NCBI GenBank assembly: GCA_003342815.1
Contig: PTEX01000299.1
Location: forward strand, 671,526 to 735,525
DNA: 64,000 nt
Reading direction: 5' to 3'
Source: Eudromia elegans
Taxonomy: Eukaryota; Chordata; Aves; Tinamiformes; Tinamidae
Of the stretch, positions 1 to 13,800 are shown one piece after another. Position 1 is the first letter of the stretch. Each line of letters starts with the position of its first letter. Made by a program: the position numbers and the translations under genes. The notes under the pieces are model-generated. The model was not told the DNA's origin. It saw only the letters and a list, made by a program, of their open reading frames with translations, and searched no databases.

Positions 1-1300
1 CAGTGAACAATGTTTTTATTTCTACCTTTTGTGAATCCTGTATGCACATAAATTTTTACCCTTGTCCCCCAAATTCTATTCTATATATTTATGTTAATAT
101 AACACTCTTGCATGCTCTGAACCTGAACCTCCTCTGGTACAACTTGACACCATTACCTCCTGAATGTAGCAAACAAGTTTCTCTTAGCTTTTTATGAAAG
201 TTACCTCAACCCTGAGAACAAAAACACCACAAAAACAATGCAATTACTAATGAGCAGAGGTTTATTTATTAGACATTTTTTTCTGGAAAAAATTGGTCCA
301 TATGGGTTCCAGTTCTATCCTGCCAATGAAGGCACTTATGATAAGGTTAAGCCCACTACAACTTTTAGTTGATGGAGGTATTATTAGGTTTGTTTTATTT
401 TGTTTTGTTTGAATACAGTTATAAGCTGTATTCCATGACCATCGGGGTCCACATCTTAGGGAATTTAGGGCAAATAACACTGCCCAGGAATTTTTTTTTT
501 CCAAAAATGTTAATGAAATACACTTTGTGAAATGTCTTGTGCCATTGGGGTCACATTGGGCCTTGTTTTCAGAAGAACTGGGTCTCTTGTGCTCCAATAT
601 TTGCTCACAGCTAAAAGCCTGAGTTACGCAACTATACATATATATATTTTAGAAACATGAAAAACCTTTTGTTCAGAACAGCTGAGTTCAAAATTTTAGT
701 AAGAGGACAGTATATATGAGAAAAGAAAAATCCAATCTGATTGCTTTTAAGCATGTCATTATTATGCAATGCATTCAATTAATATTTAATCTAGGACAAG
801 TCTTACAACCGTTGCAGAATAATTATTATGGAACAGTTAATCAGATTATCTTCCTTTCTCCTATGGTTTTTATTGATGTGTATTTTAACAAAAACTGCAC
901 ACACCAAAAGTATATAAAAGCCTTGCTTTGTATTACATATTGGGCACAGATGAATGCAGTTACACACTCTATTTTGACATAAAATCATAAGAATAGGGAA
1001 ACAGTAATAAAAAGAAGTGCTATCATTCTCCAAAATTCTGTAGTTATGAAATTTAATGATGCAAGGAAACAGCTTCTTCTCTCTATCACATCCTGCTATC
1101 CGTAGAGCGGCTTTGCAGGATCCACTTTGCACTCCTAAAGCCCTAGGTGCACTGCTGGGTTCCCCTTTGCAGGAACAGAAACGGCGGCAGGGACATGTTG
1201 CTCCCCAGAAATTGTATTTAAATATGTTGGTGGTTTACCCAAAGCACACAAACAAAAATATAATGTAGCATGTTCTATTAGAATGGTGTGAGAACCTTGA
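1..1300. other. AT-rich DNA upstream of KNDC1, no gene seen
   Basis: I see no coding sequence with splice support, no recognisable repeat and no RNA gene here. The open frames present are short, overlap on both strands and have no recognisable domains. In human the gene 5' of KNDC1 is ADGRA1, so a 3' UTR or distal flank of that gene could reach here, but nothing in the sequence shows it. Confidence 0.5.
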
Positions 1301-1521
1301 CAACGAGCCTTTGAAGTTAAGGGGAGCTTTCGCGGTAACCGAGGGGCCCCGAGGCTGAACAGCATAAAAACAGCCCTGCGGAGAGGGAGGCGGTGAAACT
1401 GACAACTAGTTTAACCAAACCCACCTCGCTCACGCCCAAAGGGCGCGGGCAGCGGCCGGCGCCCGGGGAGGGTGGGCGCAACGCGCGGCCGGGGCGGCGC
1501 CGCGGGGCGGGCAGTGGTGCT

Positions 1522-1535
1522 GTTGCCATGGCAGC
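1522..1535. promoter_or_regulatory. X-box-like (RFX) near-palindrome in KNDC1 promoter
   Basis: GTTGCCATGGCAGC matches the RFX X-box layout (GTNRCC, a 0-3 base spacer, RGYAAC) with one mismatch in the right half-site. It lies about 170 bases before the KNDC1 start codon in CpG-rich DNA. The ATG inside it also opens a possible short upstream ORF. Factor binding is inference. Confidence 0.4.
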
Positions 1536-1702
1536 GTGGCCCGCGCCCGGCGCGTAGCCGCGGGAGGTGCCCGCCGCCGCCCGAAGGGGTTAGGCGCCAG
1601 GCCCGGTGCAGCGCTGCGGTGGTGGCCGGCGGGAGCAGCCCGAAGAGGACGAGCCGCGGCGCGGGCGCAGCGCGGCGGCGGTGTTGGAGCTCCGCGGGCG
1701 GC

Positions 1703-1822
1703 ATGGAGCGCGGCGGGGCGGCCGAGGACGGGTTTTATGCAGAGGAGGAGGAGGAGGAGGCGGCGGAGGAGGTGCAGAGCTGCTACGACTTCGAGCCGCT
1801 ACCCACCCTGCTGGAGGATGAG
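1703..1822 (+). CDS. KNDC1: KNDC1 exon 1 (start codon, acidic N-terminus)
   Basis: Codes for residues 1-40. The ATG has a strong Kozak context (G at -3, G at +4), and no in-frame ATG lies upstream in the GC-rich leader. A GAG/GAA run gives a poly-glutamate stretch, followed by the conserved YDFEPLPTLLEDE segment that leads into KIND1. The donor is GAG|GTGAGC, phase 0. Confidence 0.92.
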
Positions 1823-4800
1823 GTGAGCGCGGCCTCTCCCGCCTCCCCCGGCCACACCTGCGCCGCGGCGGCCTCCGGTCTTGCCGCCTCCCTCCCTCCC
1901 TCCCTCCCTCCCGCGAGCGCTGCGCCGGGAGCGCCGCTTCCCCCGCCCTGGCTCCCCGGTAGCTGCGCTGACATCGCACAAACACCGCACAAAGTTACTG
2001 ACCGAAATTACCTGGATGCAGTTTGTTTATTTCTAAATAAATATTTTAGAGGCAGGTCTTGAGGGTTTGGACAGTTGCCAGCTGTGTGCAAGATAGCTGC
2101 TGTCTCGCCGGCGGAGACCCCAGGCACCGAGCAGCCTCCTGGACTCCCTCCCTCCCCCACTGTCGTCCCCCCGGCACGAGCGCCGAGTCACGGTCACCGC
2201 CTGGCACCGTGGCCGGGTGTCCCTGGCCGTGTCTGCACACAGCCGAGCCCTGCGTGTCCTTCTCGCACCCCGAAAAGGGACATCTCTTCTGCAGGCAGAA
2301 GCGCTTTCAGCCGTGGCCAAAGAGATTTTTGTGCAGCTGTTTCTTATGGACCTGTGTTTTAAAAAATAAAAGCCTCTGTCAGTGAGAAATAAGGAAAACC
2401 GGGAAAGCTGTTGAGTCATATGGTTATGGTACCAAATAACCTGTAGCTGAATCCTGCACTATAGCGTTGTGTGTCTGAGTGTGTTCAGTTTTGTTCTTGC
2501 TCATCTTCCTTTGTATGCTTTCACATAAAGTGTGTTCCTTACCCTAGAGAATGTTTTGATAAAAGATAACTTTTTTTTTCTTAGTAAGAGTTGGGGAAAC
2601 CATATGGGGAAAANTATGATTTGGGGAAAACAGTTTGAATTAGATTTTTTTTTTTTATATCTCCTGGTTCATGAACCCAAGCTGAATCAGGGAATAAGAG
2701 TGTTCTTAAAAAGTCAGAGGTTCATAATGCATCTCATAGCTCAGGAGTTTGACTCTTCTGCTGTCAAAACTGATTTTTTTCCAGTCTCGGTCTAGAGTTT
2801 CTTTTTGTCAAGCAAACAGGTTCTTCTGCTATTGATAGTGTTCCCTGGACTAAGCCTCCTCAGACTGATCCATGCAAAATACAGAAGAGACCCCTTTTTG
2901 CACATAATTAAATAATTTTGCGGAGGGAGTAAGTGTGACCTATCACCTGGCAGTCAGGGAAGTTAATGGAAAAGGGCTGCTTTGAAGAATAACTGATAAG
3001 CTTAGCTCAGCATCCAGTATTTTTCTTTAAATGTGATGAGTTTAGTGAATCCTGTTTGGCATATTTCTCATGATTCTTGGGTTTTGAAGCCTGTGTCCCA
3101 ATGAACAAACTACCTATGCAAAAAGACTTGGGTGCCAGGAGGCNATGAATGCTGAGACAATCTGGCTTTTAGCTGCTTAGTCATTTAGTGGAACATGGGC
3201 TTCCTGTGGCCAGTGCATGTGCTTTGCAGAAGTCAACAGGTGTAACAGGGAATCTGCCTGAGTAGAGCTGTGGGAAGTGTTAGAAAAACCTTTCCTTCCT
3301 AGGACTTTCTTCAGTTTAAAAGCACTTTAATTTTGCTTTAGTTTTTTTAAAGAAGCTGTGGCCAATGGAATTCTCCCCCTGCTGCCTCTCCGTACNCTTA
3401 ATTACATGTGCTGCTAAATCATTTTGTGTGTTCTGAAGAAAGTATAAGGGGAAACTGAGAACTAAAGTGTGTAATTAAACCATGGTTACCTGACCAGTTC
3501 ACTTTTCATAGTTATTAAACAGTGATTGCTTTCTTGCAAGTTATTTTTGCTGGTAATGAGACAAGGGAGGAAAGACATTAGTATCTCTGTATTGTAACAA
3601 ACGCTCCATTTCTTTTCCTGCAACTTTCCAGTGAAATATACAGGGCTTCTGTGAAGTAAATAACTTCACCTGCTGTCCCTTGGAAAGAGGGCGGGATATA
3701 TTCTTTTCATGTCTTCACCATTCATAGTCATTTTTCTTTTTTTCTTTTTTCCTTCTTTCACATTAACTAAATTTCTCTTTCACTTGAAGTGAACATAAGT
3801 TTGTCTNACATAATGTCATCACTGTGTTTCATTTACTCCCCAAATAAGAAGTTAACCACAAGACAAAGATGGCTTTGCAGATTGGATCTATAGATATCTC
3901 CTGCTTTGATGTGACACCTGACAGACACAAAATAACCTCAAAACTTGGCCTGTGAGAAATTCTTCCAGGTCCTGTATAATCTAGTTTTGATTGGAAGTGG
4001 ACTCTGAGACTGTTTTGAAAGCTTGAAGGTTGCACTTTGGAAATAAATGAAATAAATTTTGGACTTGTGTTTGAAGATGATCTCCAATACTGAGCTATGT
4101 CAACTAAGTTAAAACTGCATTTTCCAAGTTTCCTCTTTTAGTTTAAACCACTAGGTCTCCGTTTGCATTTTTCAACCATAAGGAACATCCTGTTTGATTG
4201 ACAATGATTTACTTTCTATTTGCAATATTCTAATTTAGGCTGTTCTAGAGAGAGTCTGATAGGCAAATGTTTAAATGCATTGGTATGCGCTTCCATCTTG
4301 AATTGAAGATACTGTCATTCAGATAATGGTTTTACCTTAATAGTTTTGCTCTTAATCATTACATATAAATTAGTGAGAAATGTATAATACATAATTAATA
4401 GCAAATATATTTTTAATATACATAGTAATTTCTGGTAGGTATTTCCATTTTTCTCTGTTTACCTTTCTTACACACAGAATCAGTTAATTTTTAACTGAAT
4501 GAAATTTTACTTGTCTAGCAGTGTTCAGTATTCTAAGAACATACAAAAATGTCTGACTGCATTTGCTCAAGCACTAATTTGATCAAGACTGAAAATCTTG
4601 TTCAAAAAAAACCACATCGGAGCCATTCTTTTTAACTGGACTCTATAGCCTTTCTATATCGGCAAGGTCAAATGAAAGCTAACATGTAAGTTATGACAGT
4701 AACTTAGAATTTAAGTCTATTAACTATTCTGTTTGGGAAGGAGCCCAGACATAGAGGAGAGACCTAGGACAACCAAAGTGTATGTTTTTAAGTCAAAATT

Positions 4801-7800
4801 TAAGAATAACTTTCCATCAGCATGTTGGACTTTTGAGAGCTTATTAAAATTAAGCTTCACAATAGCATCATTCTTAAGACAGCTTAATTTCGAAAGTTTT
4901 TTTTTTTTCCCCCTGAATCGCAGAGGGAGCTGGAATGAAGAGAATTTGAAAGTATCCAAAAGCACTTGGGAAAGCTCAAGAAAGATGTGGATTAAGCAAA
5001 ATCATTTAATTTTCTTTGCTCTTAAATCTGAATGTCCTGTCTCCCTACCTTTGGTGCAGGGTTAATGAAGTTTAGCTTGCTCTGTTTTGTTTCATGTTAA
5101 CATATGTTGGTACCTTCATTCTGGTTAACTGTGTTCCTTGAGAGACTTATGATGTTAACTGTGATTTTATGCATGTGGTATTTCTTGGTATCAGTGTCCT
5201 ATAAAGTCAAAGAACTTGCTGGAAGTGTAACATTGTGTATCATTGATTTCATTTGACGTGATTGGCTACAAGTAGTGCCACGAAATGCAGAGTAATTTAT
5301 GAATTCCTCTCTTGGCAGGAGAACGTGTCCCTTGCTGATATTTTGTCACTGCGGGATAGCTGTCTCACTGAGCAAGATGTCTGGGCAATTTGCCTGGAGT
5401 GCAGCCGCTCTCTGAAGAGCATCGCCCATTCTGCGATCTTCCAGACGCTCTGCATCACTCCTGACACGCTGGCTTTTAACACCAATGGCAATGTATGCTT
5501 CATGGAGCAGCTCAGTGGTAAGTATTTGTGTTTCCGGGTGATTTATTTTGAAAGTATGAGATCTCATGGTGAGAGGCTGTAGTAAAGCATTATTTTTCTC
5601 AGACTCTTAATTAAAATCAAGGACAAAAGAAAAAAATAAAAAGAACTTCTTTGGGAGTGGATTAATATCAGTCCATATGAAACACTATGCTTAGTTTTGT
5701 GAACAGTCAGCCAAGACTTCTGAGTTTGACCAGATTTTTCTCAGCCAGAAATATTAGTCAAAAAACCCCACTGTTTTTTTTTCCCTCCAGTCCTTTTAGA
5801 ATTATGTTCATTTTTGACTAGAAGATCCATTCAAGTTCGTATATGTTCTATTCAGATTTTCATTAAGTTTTCTTTTTTTGCCTAATTTATTTTTAAAAGT
5901 ATGTCAGAGTAAGCATTGATGTGTACCTTGGTTTATTTTATTTTCTTCCCATTCATCTGTGTCCTTGGGTCTTTTCCCTCCCCTTGCCTCCAATCTCAAT
6001 GCTAGGTAAAAATACAGTTTGCTAGTTAGGTGCTTCTGGAGGTCGTTTTTCTGCTTTCTTGTACTTGTGTCCTATGGATGTATTTTTCTAGAAGATGATG
6101 ATAACCTCTGGATCTGGTTGCCAAGCTTCTTGTTTTCTTAAAGTAAGAGAAAATGAACAGTCTGTCGCCACAGCTTCAGCAGAGAGTTCTGCTTCCTGCA
6201 GTATCTGTGGNTCTGCAGCCACTGACAAATGTCCAACAGAGTGTTGTGCGAAAGGCCTCTAATATCCTCCTTTCTTTCCAAATCAGAAAAATCTGCATTG
6301 TAAGCATCATACCACAAGAATTCAGTGAGCTTCACCAATGCTGAAACCATACTTTTATGCAGTCTTTAAACCAGAAATCGAAAGAGTAGCAAGGAAAAGG
6401 ATAGAATGAGCAGTAATCTGAGAGGAAAAACAAAATTTCACCCTTCTCCTCCTTCCACCCCTTTTAAAAAAAAAATAAAATGTGTGTGTGGAGAGGAAGT
6501 GCAGAACTAGACGTGTATGATCTTTTCTCAGTGAGAGACTGGAGTTGGGAATGTTCTAAACAGCTGTAAATCAATATGTAGGTATTCATCTAGTACCATC
6601 CAGTTATTCAACCATGCCAGGTAGCTGCAATATATAAATATGTAAAGCAAGTCCTCTCTGGACCTCTCTACCATATATCTTTGTATCTTCACAATGAAAG
6701 AGCTGTGTGTTTTGCTTCTTACATACAGGCACAAAAAAATCTATTAGAGCTAAAGCTATGTATGAGTATGCAAAACCTGTAAGCATATTTCTGCTTCTGT
6801 ATGAGAAGAGAAATTTATAGTCTTNGTATATTTATATGGCCTTTTAAATATAGGAAGTCTGTAACCTCATAAATGCTATCTCTCATCTCTTGGCTTCACA
6901 GAAGAATAGTTTGAGTGAGCTGAATATATACTTGAAGAAGGTTTTTAACCCCAGTATTCTTTACCAAGTTCATGCACCATCAGTACAGCGTGATGGTACA
7001 TGCATGCTTGGATGCAGCAATACATTCACCCTCTCTTAGGATGCTCATTTTTTTCTTTCTGCCTCTTGCTTCGGCAGTGACTGCTGCAATAGCACAGNTC
7101 TCTGCCAGGGAGCATGAAGATGGGGTATACACTGCCAACTTTACCGTAGTAATAAACAGATAATAAAAATAATTTTTAAAAGAACAAGAAGGACAAAGTT
7201 CAAATTTGGCTTATAGAAGAGAAGTCAATTAGGAATTCAGATTGTTTTCTGTGGCTGAATCCTTATTCCCCCAAGTCTCTAGAGGAAAAACTGAATGGAA
7301 GTATCACATTAATCAAACTAAACCTGCAAGTCACAGCTGAGCCCCACCAGCTGGGGTAATAACTTGGTCCAAACCAATGCCACATTAGAAGACCTGCAAG
7401 AAGTGATCGATGAGGATAAATGTATTCCTACTTTTTTTTTATTTGTCTGTTTTGTTTCTTTGTAGGAAGTATGTTTTTTGTTTTCTACATTTTATTCCTG
7501 GTGTCTTAAATATGCAAATCATGATCTTCTTAAGTCAGATGCGAGTGAACCAAAATATTGTTAAATATTTAGTTTCTTTTGTGTCATGTATGAGTGTATT
7601 GTCAAATCGGTATGTACTTTAAAGAAGTACAAGTGTTCATTTCTAATGTGGCAAATTTCCTTTTTTTTCCAAAGATGATCCAGAGGGTGCCTTTGTACCA
7701 CCAGAATTTGATATTACTGGCAACACATTTGAGGCAAGTTTATAAATTTATTGGTAAAACAGAAGGTTTCTTCAGTCATCTTGATATTTCTGCAGTACCA

Positions 7801-10800
7801 AATGCTCAGCTTTCTCATTGAATAATTTTATCACGTTTAAAGTTTCATTGTGCTATTTTGAAAGTATACTGTGTTTTGTAGGAGTAAAACATAAAATTAA
7901 GATGCTGTGTTAATTTTCTATATAAACATTTGTTTGCTAAGTGATAAAAACATCTTTTGGCTGAATACTATGCTGGACTACCCTAAGCCACAACTGGTCT
8001 GTATTATGTTCACTGGTATCCTTCACTGGTTACAGTTGCTTGTTTGAGGATCAGCCATGAACTTTTATGACTAAATTTAAATTTTTTTTTGCTTCCTNTT
8101 CAGTAAAATAATTCATAGGTGGGTAATCACCAATTTTATCTTGGAGTTAATGAAGAAACAAATGACTGTCTATTGCTTTGCAATGCACAAGTGCTCTGCA
8201 TTGTTAAATTAAATTAGATTTAAATTATTTATACTAATTCATTAGCCTCCCAAGTCAGCCATCTCATTGCCTTGTGCAATGCTTGCTTGCTTAATTTCTG
8301 TAAAAGGCTTTTTTTTTTTAAATACAGTGTTTTGCTGGCATGCATTTCTAGATAACTGAAATGGTTTAATTAGTAGCATGTTCTATTGTCATTCAAGATA
8401 TAAAAGATTTTATTCTCTTGTTTCATAGTATACAAACATAGCTACAAACACTCTTTGCTTCTGCTAGTTAAATTTTCCATAATTATGTTTTTAATTATCT
8501 ATATTTCCACCCCAGGGAAAACAGGAAGTGAACTTTAAAGGGTAGTATTGTGAGTGAGATGAGTGATGAGCCTGGAGGATGAGAGAGTAGGATTGCAGAA
8601 TATAAAGTAGCACAGTCTTTGAAGTTTATAGATCTAAACATTTTTCCCTATTGATGTGCCTTGTTAGTGTATTTGTATAGATCAACAAAGCTTTAATGAT
8701 GATGCTTTCTTTTTTTGCAGGTTTTTTTGTTTTGTTTTGGGGTTTTTTTTTTTTTTTTGAGGCTCTGTTTTGGGACATTGAGGAGGGAGGGAGTTTAGAA
8801 AGGGGCTGGTGTTGCATGTAAGCTTGGTAATTGTAGTATTCCAATGTGTTTGGGGAAACCAGGTTCTGAAGCCACCATGAAGTGGCCATTTACTTGGTGC
8901 TTTGTTTTGTTGTACTTCTGAAGCTACAGTTAAAATCTGCCAAGATTTATGTTCCATTCCTTGACTCTTAACAAGCCTTGGAAGATCTTAAGTGCAAATG
9001 TTTCTAGTGGGAGTAAATGTTTTTGGGTTTTGTTTTTTTTTTTTTTTTCAGTTTACATCCTGTTTTCACGCTTCAGAGTCCTCTGGTTTTCAGTGAGATC
9101 ATTTTGTGTTTTGCAAAACTTACTAACCTTGTCTTTTCCCCTTTCTCCACCTCTGGATGAATTCTGTGGTATGTGCATAGCAGTTAGACAAACTGGAAGA
9201 GATTGTGAGACCGAAGGGGTGGGGCAAGGTGAAATGGGAGTTTGGAAAGACAGNGAGAGTCTTAAGTGACCTGGAATTCCAGTTCCACCTGAAATAAAAG
9301 GCCATTTCTTACCTGTCAGGTAAAACTCAGGTTGTCTATATACAGGATCAGTGTTTAGCTCTTCTCTTAGGGCAATACTTAGTCTCTCATGTCCCACTGA
9401 ATCCCAATTCCAAGCACAGCCTACAGACAAACTTGCAGTCAGGGGAGGCTGTTCAGGAGTGACTTTGGACTTTGGCCCTTGGGCTTTCTTTGCAACAGCC
9501 CTGGAAGGCACACATTTGCATGGAAGAGGCTTGAGGTCAGCATGCCTTTCCTTGTCCCCATGACTGTGAAGTGGAAAAAGGGCTGTGTGTGCTGACTTGT
9601 GTTCACTGTTCCTATTTCTTTGATCAATTGAGGAACTTGCAAAGCAAGAGAACAATACAATAAAGGATGTCTTGTTGCCTCAGCTGTCTTCCATGGATCA
9701 AGCCAGCTCTGAAGGGCAGTGTACAAGCTTGGAAACTCGGGGCTTTCCCTTCATGGAGTTTGTGATGGTTTGTTTTGTTCTGACTTTGTATGCATTTCAT
9801 TGGGAAGCCAGGCAATTCTGTCTGTTCATGGAGCTTTCAAAGCTTGACTTCTTACTGCCCATAGAGCTTGGTTCGATCTTAAGTACTTTTTAGTGGCAAA
9901 TTCGATTCTGCCAGAGATTCCACGCTGACCTCAGCTTGCTTTTGTTTCTGCAGTTTTAAGACCTACAGTAGGATAATATTTATATACTTGTTATTTTTGT
10001 GGTGCTTGTGGGTTTATTGTTAGTTATTTTTTTAGCTAGTCTTTCTTGATATTGAAGCTCTTTTTTGTTGTGTTGTTTTCTGATTTTGTTTGTTTTTTTC
10101 AAAGGAACTGATACTTTTGTCCTTTCATCCACAGTTGTTATCTCCATTTGAAAAACAGATTNTCACTGATAATATACACATCTCTGTGAGCAAATCATGG
10201 ATCGCCCATGTTTTCTTAGTGTTACATAATTCTTTATGCTAGACTCATAAGATGCCCATTCCAAAAGGGCATTAATTCTTTGGGTGTTACTGCTCCTTCC
10301 TCGGTAATGGCCTTACGCTGTTGTCTTTTATTGGAGTCTTTTTGCAGTTGCTTAGGATGCTTTGATGAGAAGAATGGAAAGTAGTGTTTAGATCGAAACT
10401 GTCTGATTCCAATATAAAGAACATAAAGTAGTATTGGAACTGCTAATTTTGTTCAGGATCTTTCATAGTTGTTTCTCCAATGTCAAAGCTCAGCTGATCC
10501 AAATTGCTTATGTCAGCCAGGGGGTTTACTTGATTTGACGCCTGACCTATTTTGTGGCTTTTAAAATGAAGCCACACATTGGAGTTGGTTACTGGATGAC
10601 TTCCTCCTTTTTAAAGTCTCAAAAAAAAAATCCTCAATAAAGCTACAGTTATTTCAACAAGGGATGTTTTGTTTCCTGCTTTGTGATTTACTGATCCAGA
10701 CCTCTAACAGAATTGTGACTCCAGTCTAATTAGTTGCTAAAGTTAGCTGGCACTTGCAAGCACCCAAAAGAAACAAGCAACAGGACACAGGAAATGAAAT

Positions 10801-13800
10801 GAAATGCATTACTCTCCTGGTGCCTGAAATAACACTACTAAAAATTTCAGTTTCCAGTGAGAATTTCACATAGCAAGAGATCTAAAGATTGATCCAAGGG
10901 GAATTGCAGGATTGAAAGAAAATAATTGATTTCATGTTGTTTGTTGTAGAGTTGTCGTCTTTGCTGACCTGCTGTTTGTAAAGTGGGAATAACAGCTCCT
11001 TACAATACTGGTGAGAGCGGGAAAGTAAAAAAAAAAGAGCCCTTCAGGGGCTTAACAGTGTCAATGTCAGGAATGTTATAGACTGTTTAGAGAGAAAGAT
11101 GTTAGGAAGTAACAGTTAGAAGAAAAGAGCCTTCAGGACCATCAATGAAGTGTCTAAGCTTTCTACCTGGTGACCTCTTTAGTGCTGTTGTAGACCCAGT
11201 TTGTAGGGTTGGAGTCAAAGGGCTGAAGAACTGAAATAAATTCTCTACTTGAATATTGACTGTATTTTACTGACATAAGCAATGTACCTTCAGCATAAGC
11301 TATGTCCTCATTTCCTCATCCTCCTACAAAGAGCTTTAACATTTCTCAGTTAAAACGATTTCTGCTTTATCTTTTTGCCCTGAGTAGTAGTAGACCTAGA
11401 CTTCTCAAGTTTGACCAATGTAAGACATAACAGGAATAGTTAAATATTGGTGAGTTCAATTATAGACTTATTACAGTAACTATCACTACAGTATGAGCTT
11501 GCTGCCTCAGGTTAAAAGCATTAACTGTCTCAAACCAGTTTCAAATAGCTATTTGTCTGTATCACAAAACTGCCATTGAGTCTGACACAGAGGGTCATTG
11601 ATGCAGAACCCCACATTTCTTAGATATGATCTTGTACTGAGATGAAGAACTGATGTCTGCCATGTGTGAACTTGCGTTTCTAATCTTCTAATAATATGGC
11701 TATTCAATTTNCCTTGTTCTGATGAACCTCTGTAAATAGAAATCAGTGAATATTTGTTCTTGACTGCCTTTTCTTCTATCTAAAACAGACTAGATAATTG
11801 AGAATATAAATGCTCCTACTAAATGACCTCATTATTTAGAGGTAATAGATGTCTGTCATAGTTTGTAAACCTCAGTGTGTAGCAGGGTTAAAAGCTTTCA
11901 GGAATAAAAATCAAAAAAGGAGAATAAGTGATATGGAAATTAAGAGCACCTCTCGGGGAAGGGAGAAAAGTGGAACTGAGGAAGAGGAAAAAAGTCAAGT
12001 TCACATTTCTTTTTATTTTCTAAAATTTGTTTCTGTGTTTTTTTTCCTAACAACGTAGGAGAAGGATATGCTGATTTCTCACCTAAGAGAGAACCAGAAA
12101 AGGTCAAATACTGCCTGTCTCTGCTAAAATGTGACAGCTCTCCACATGCAGTTCTCAATGTGTTACAGTTGATCAATTTAAAAAAAAAGTCCAAGTGTTT
12201 CAACAACCCTAAAAATATACAAAAGGCCACTGTCTTTATAGGCTGCTATAAGTAGAAAAGGTGTGCTACAAGTATTACATTTTTGTCAAAATTATATCGT
12301 TAAGATGTGTATTGCTATAACTCCTATGAAATGTGGTAAAAAACTTTGGATAGATACCATATGCGTATAAAGTATTCATACATATATAAAAGCATGGATT
12401 GGATTGTCCTGTGAAACGTACTGATGTAGGCAACAGATCAAAGCAAGTAAGGTTCAGACTGATCCTAGTAAAGAAAACAGGTGACAATCTGGTATTGCAA
12501 GTATTTCTCACTAGCTGATGGTTATTGAGCTAGTGTTTGAGTCTGAGCAGTGGGTCTTTCTCTGAATATGAAAGCTGCTCTCCTTTTCCCAAATCAAAAC
12601 AGCAGAAGGTACAAAAAGTTCTGCCTTTGCCAATTCTCTGGTGTTTTAAAGCAATTGCCTGGAGGGATATGGGATAGTGGTTTCTACTGTTCTGTTCCTT
12701 CTTCAGGTGCAAAAGGAAAGGGAAATGTCATTTTACCTATTCTCCTAGAGCTTTTTATTTTATTTTTTGTAATTCTCCTTGATGAGGGAAGTAAGTCTTT
12801 TGAAGCACCACAGTTTTCCTGCACAGAACATTGAGCTATGTTTCCCCCAAGGCCCTTTGAATTCTGTCTAGCAGTGGCAAAGCTTGTAATCAATGAATGA
12901 TACCTTATGTGTCCTGTAGTCTCAACCAGTCTGTCTTCTGAGTGTTATTTAAAGCTATCATTTCCTCCTGTGACAAAAATAAATTGCTTTTGGTTNTCTG
13001 TGTCAGTTCTGTGCTGTTGGACAAGAAAAAGGATCCTCCTGTTCTTGCTGTTACATCATCAACCCAATTGCGGTTCCAGTGATGAACTTTGTGCTTTGTG
13101 AAAAAATTCCACTCTTTAGTGGGTTTCTACGAAGAACTAGCTAAAGGCAGATTATGAAGCCAACAGAATTTTAGAATTTAACAAGTTGTTGTTTGCTCCT
13201 TTTCTTTAAATTGACAGATCTGTTGTATTGTAGGTAAAAATTTGATGACCTCAAAAACCTAAAGCTTGCTGCTCAGTTCTGAAGTTGAACTTGCAAGGTT
13301 CCTTCATGTTCCGTAGTAAAAAAGATGCACTGACAGCAGTGGTGTGGTAGGTTTGTATCAATTGTTATTTCCAGCCTTTTCCACATTATCTGTTACCTCT
13401 GATTTAGTTCTGTAACCAAAGCTATGGATTTTATTTCCTGGGACTTAAGCTTTCTCAGGTAGTACTTAAGTCCTGGAACAGGTGCTGTATAAACCCATTA
13501 ATTCCTGCTGGTCCCAGAATTTCTGAGTGTTTTCACCAGGCTAAAAAAAAGAAAGAAAAGGAGGGGAGAATCAAATAAGGCTTTTCCTTTCTTTGTTTCA
13601 GAAATAATGGCAACAGGTGTTTTTTTTTTTTTTTCAGGCTGGGCTGTTGTTCAGTCTGAAGCTCACTTTTGAAGGAAAAGCTCATTAAAGTAGCAAATAT
13701 TATGCTTTGCATACACAATGTTTTTGTCTATATGGAATACACAGTTTGTGTCATATATCTGTATATCTTCCTCATGGCAAAAAAAAAACATGTGCAAGGG

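Larger units (their letters stand above)
1320..2290 (+). promoter_or_regulatory. KNDC1: CpG-rich promoter region of KNDC1
   Basis: GC content and CpG frequency rise sharply near 1320 and fall after about 2290, against AT-rich flanks. The block holds the 5' UTR, coding exon 1 and the start of intron 1. No TATA box is seen just upstream of the start codon, as is usual for CpG-island promoters. An RFX/X-box-like near-palindrome lies at 1522-1535. The exact transcription start cannot be placed from sequence alone. Confidence 0.75.

Noticed and set aside
1317-2419. Several overlapping open frames on both strands in the CpG-rich block around KNDC1 exon 1
   Set aside because: GC-rich DNA has few stops. 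The frames are low-complexity Arg/Pro/Gly/Ala, and only the frame through 1703-1822 matches a known protein.
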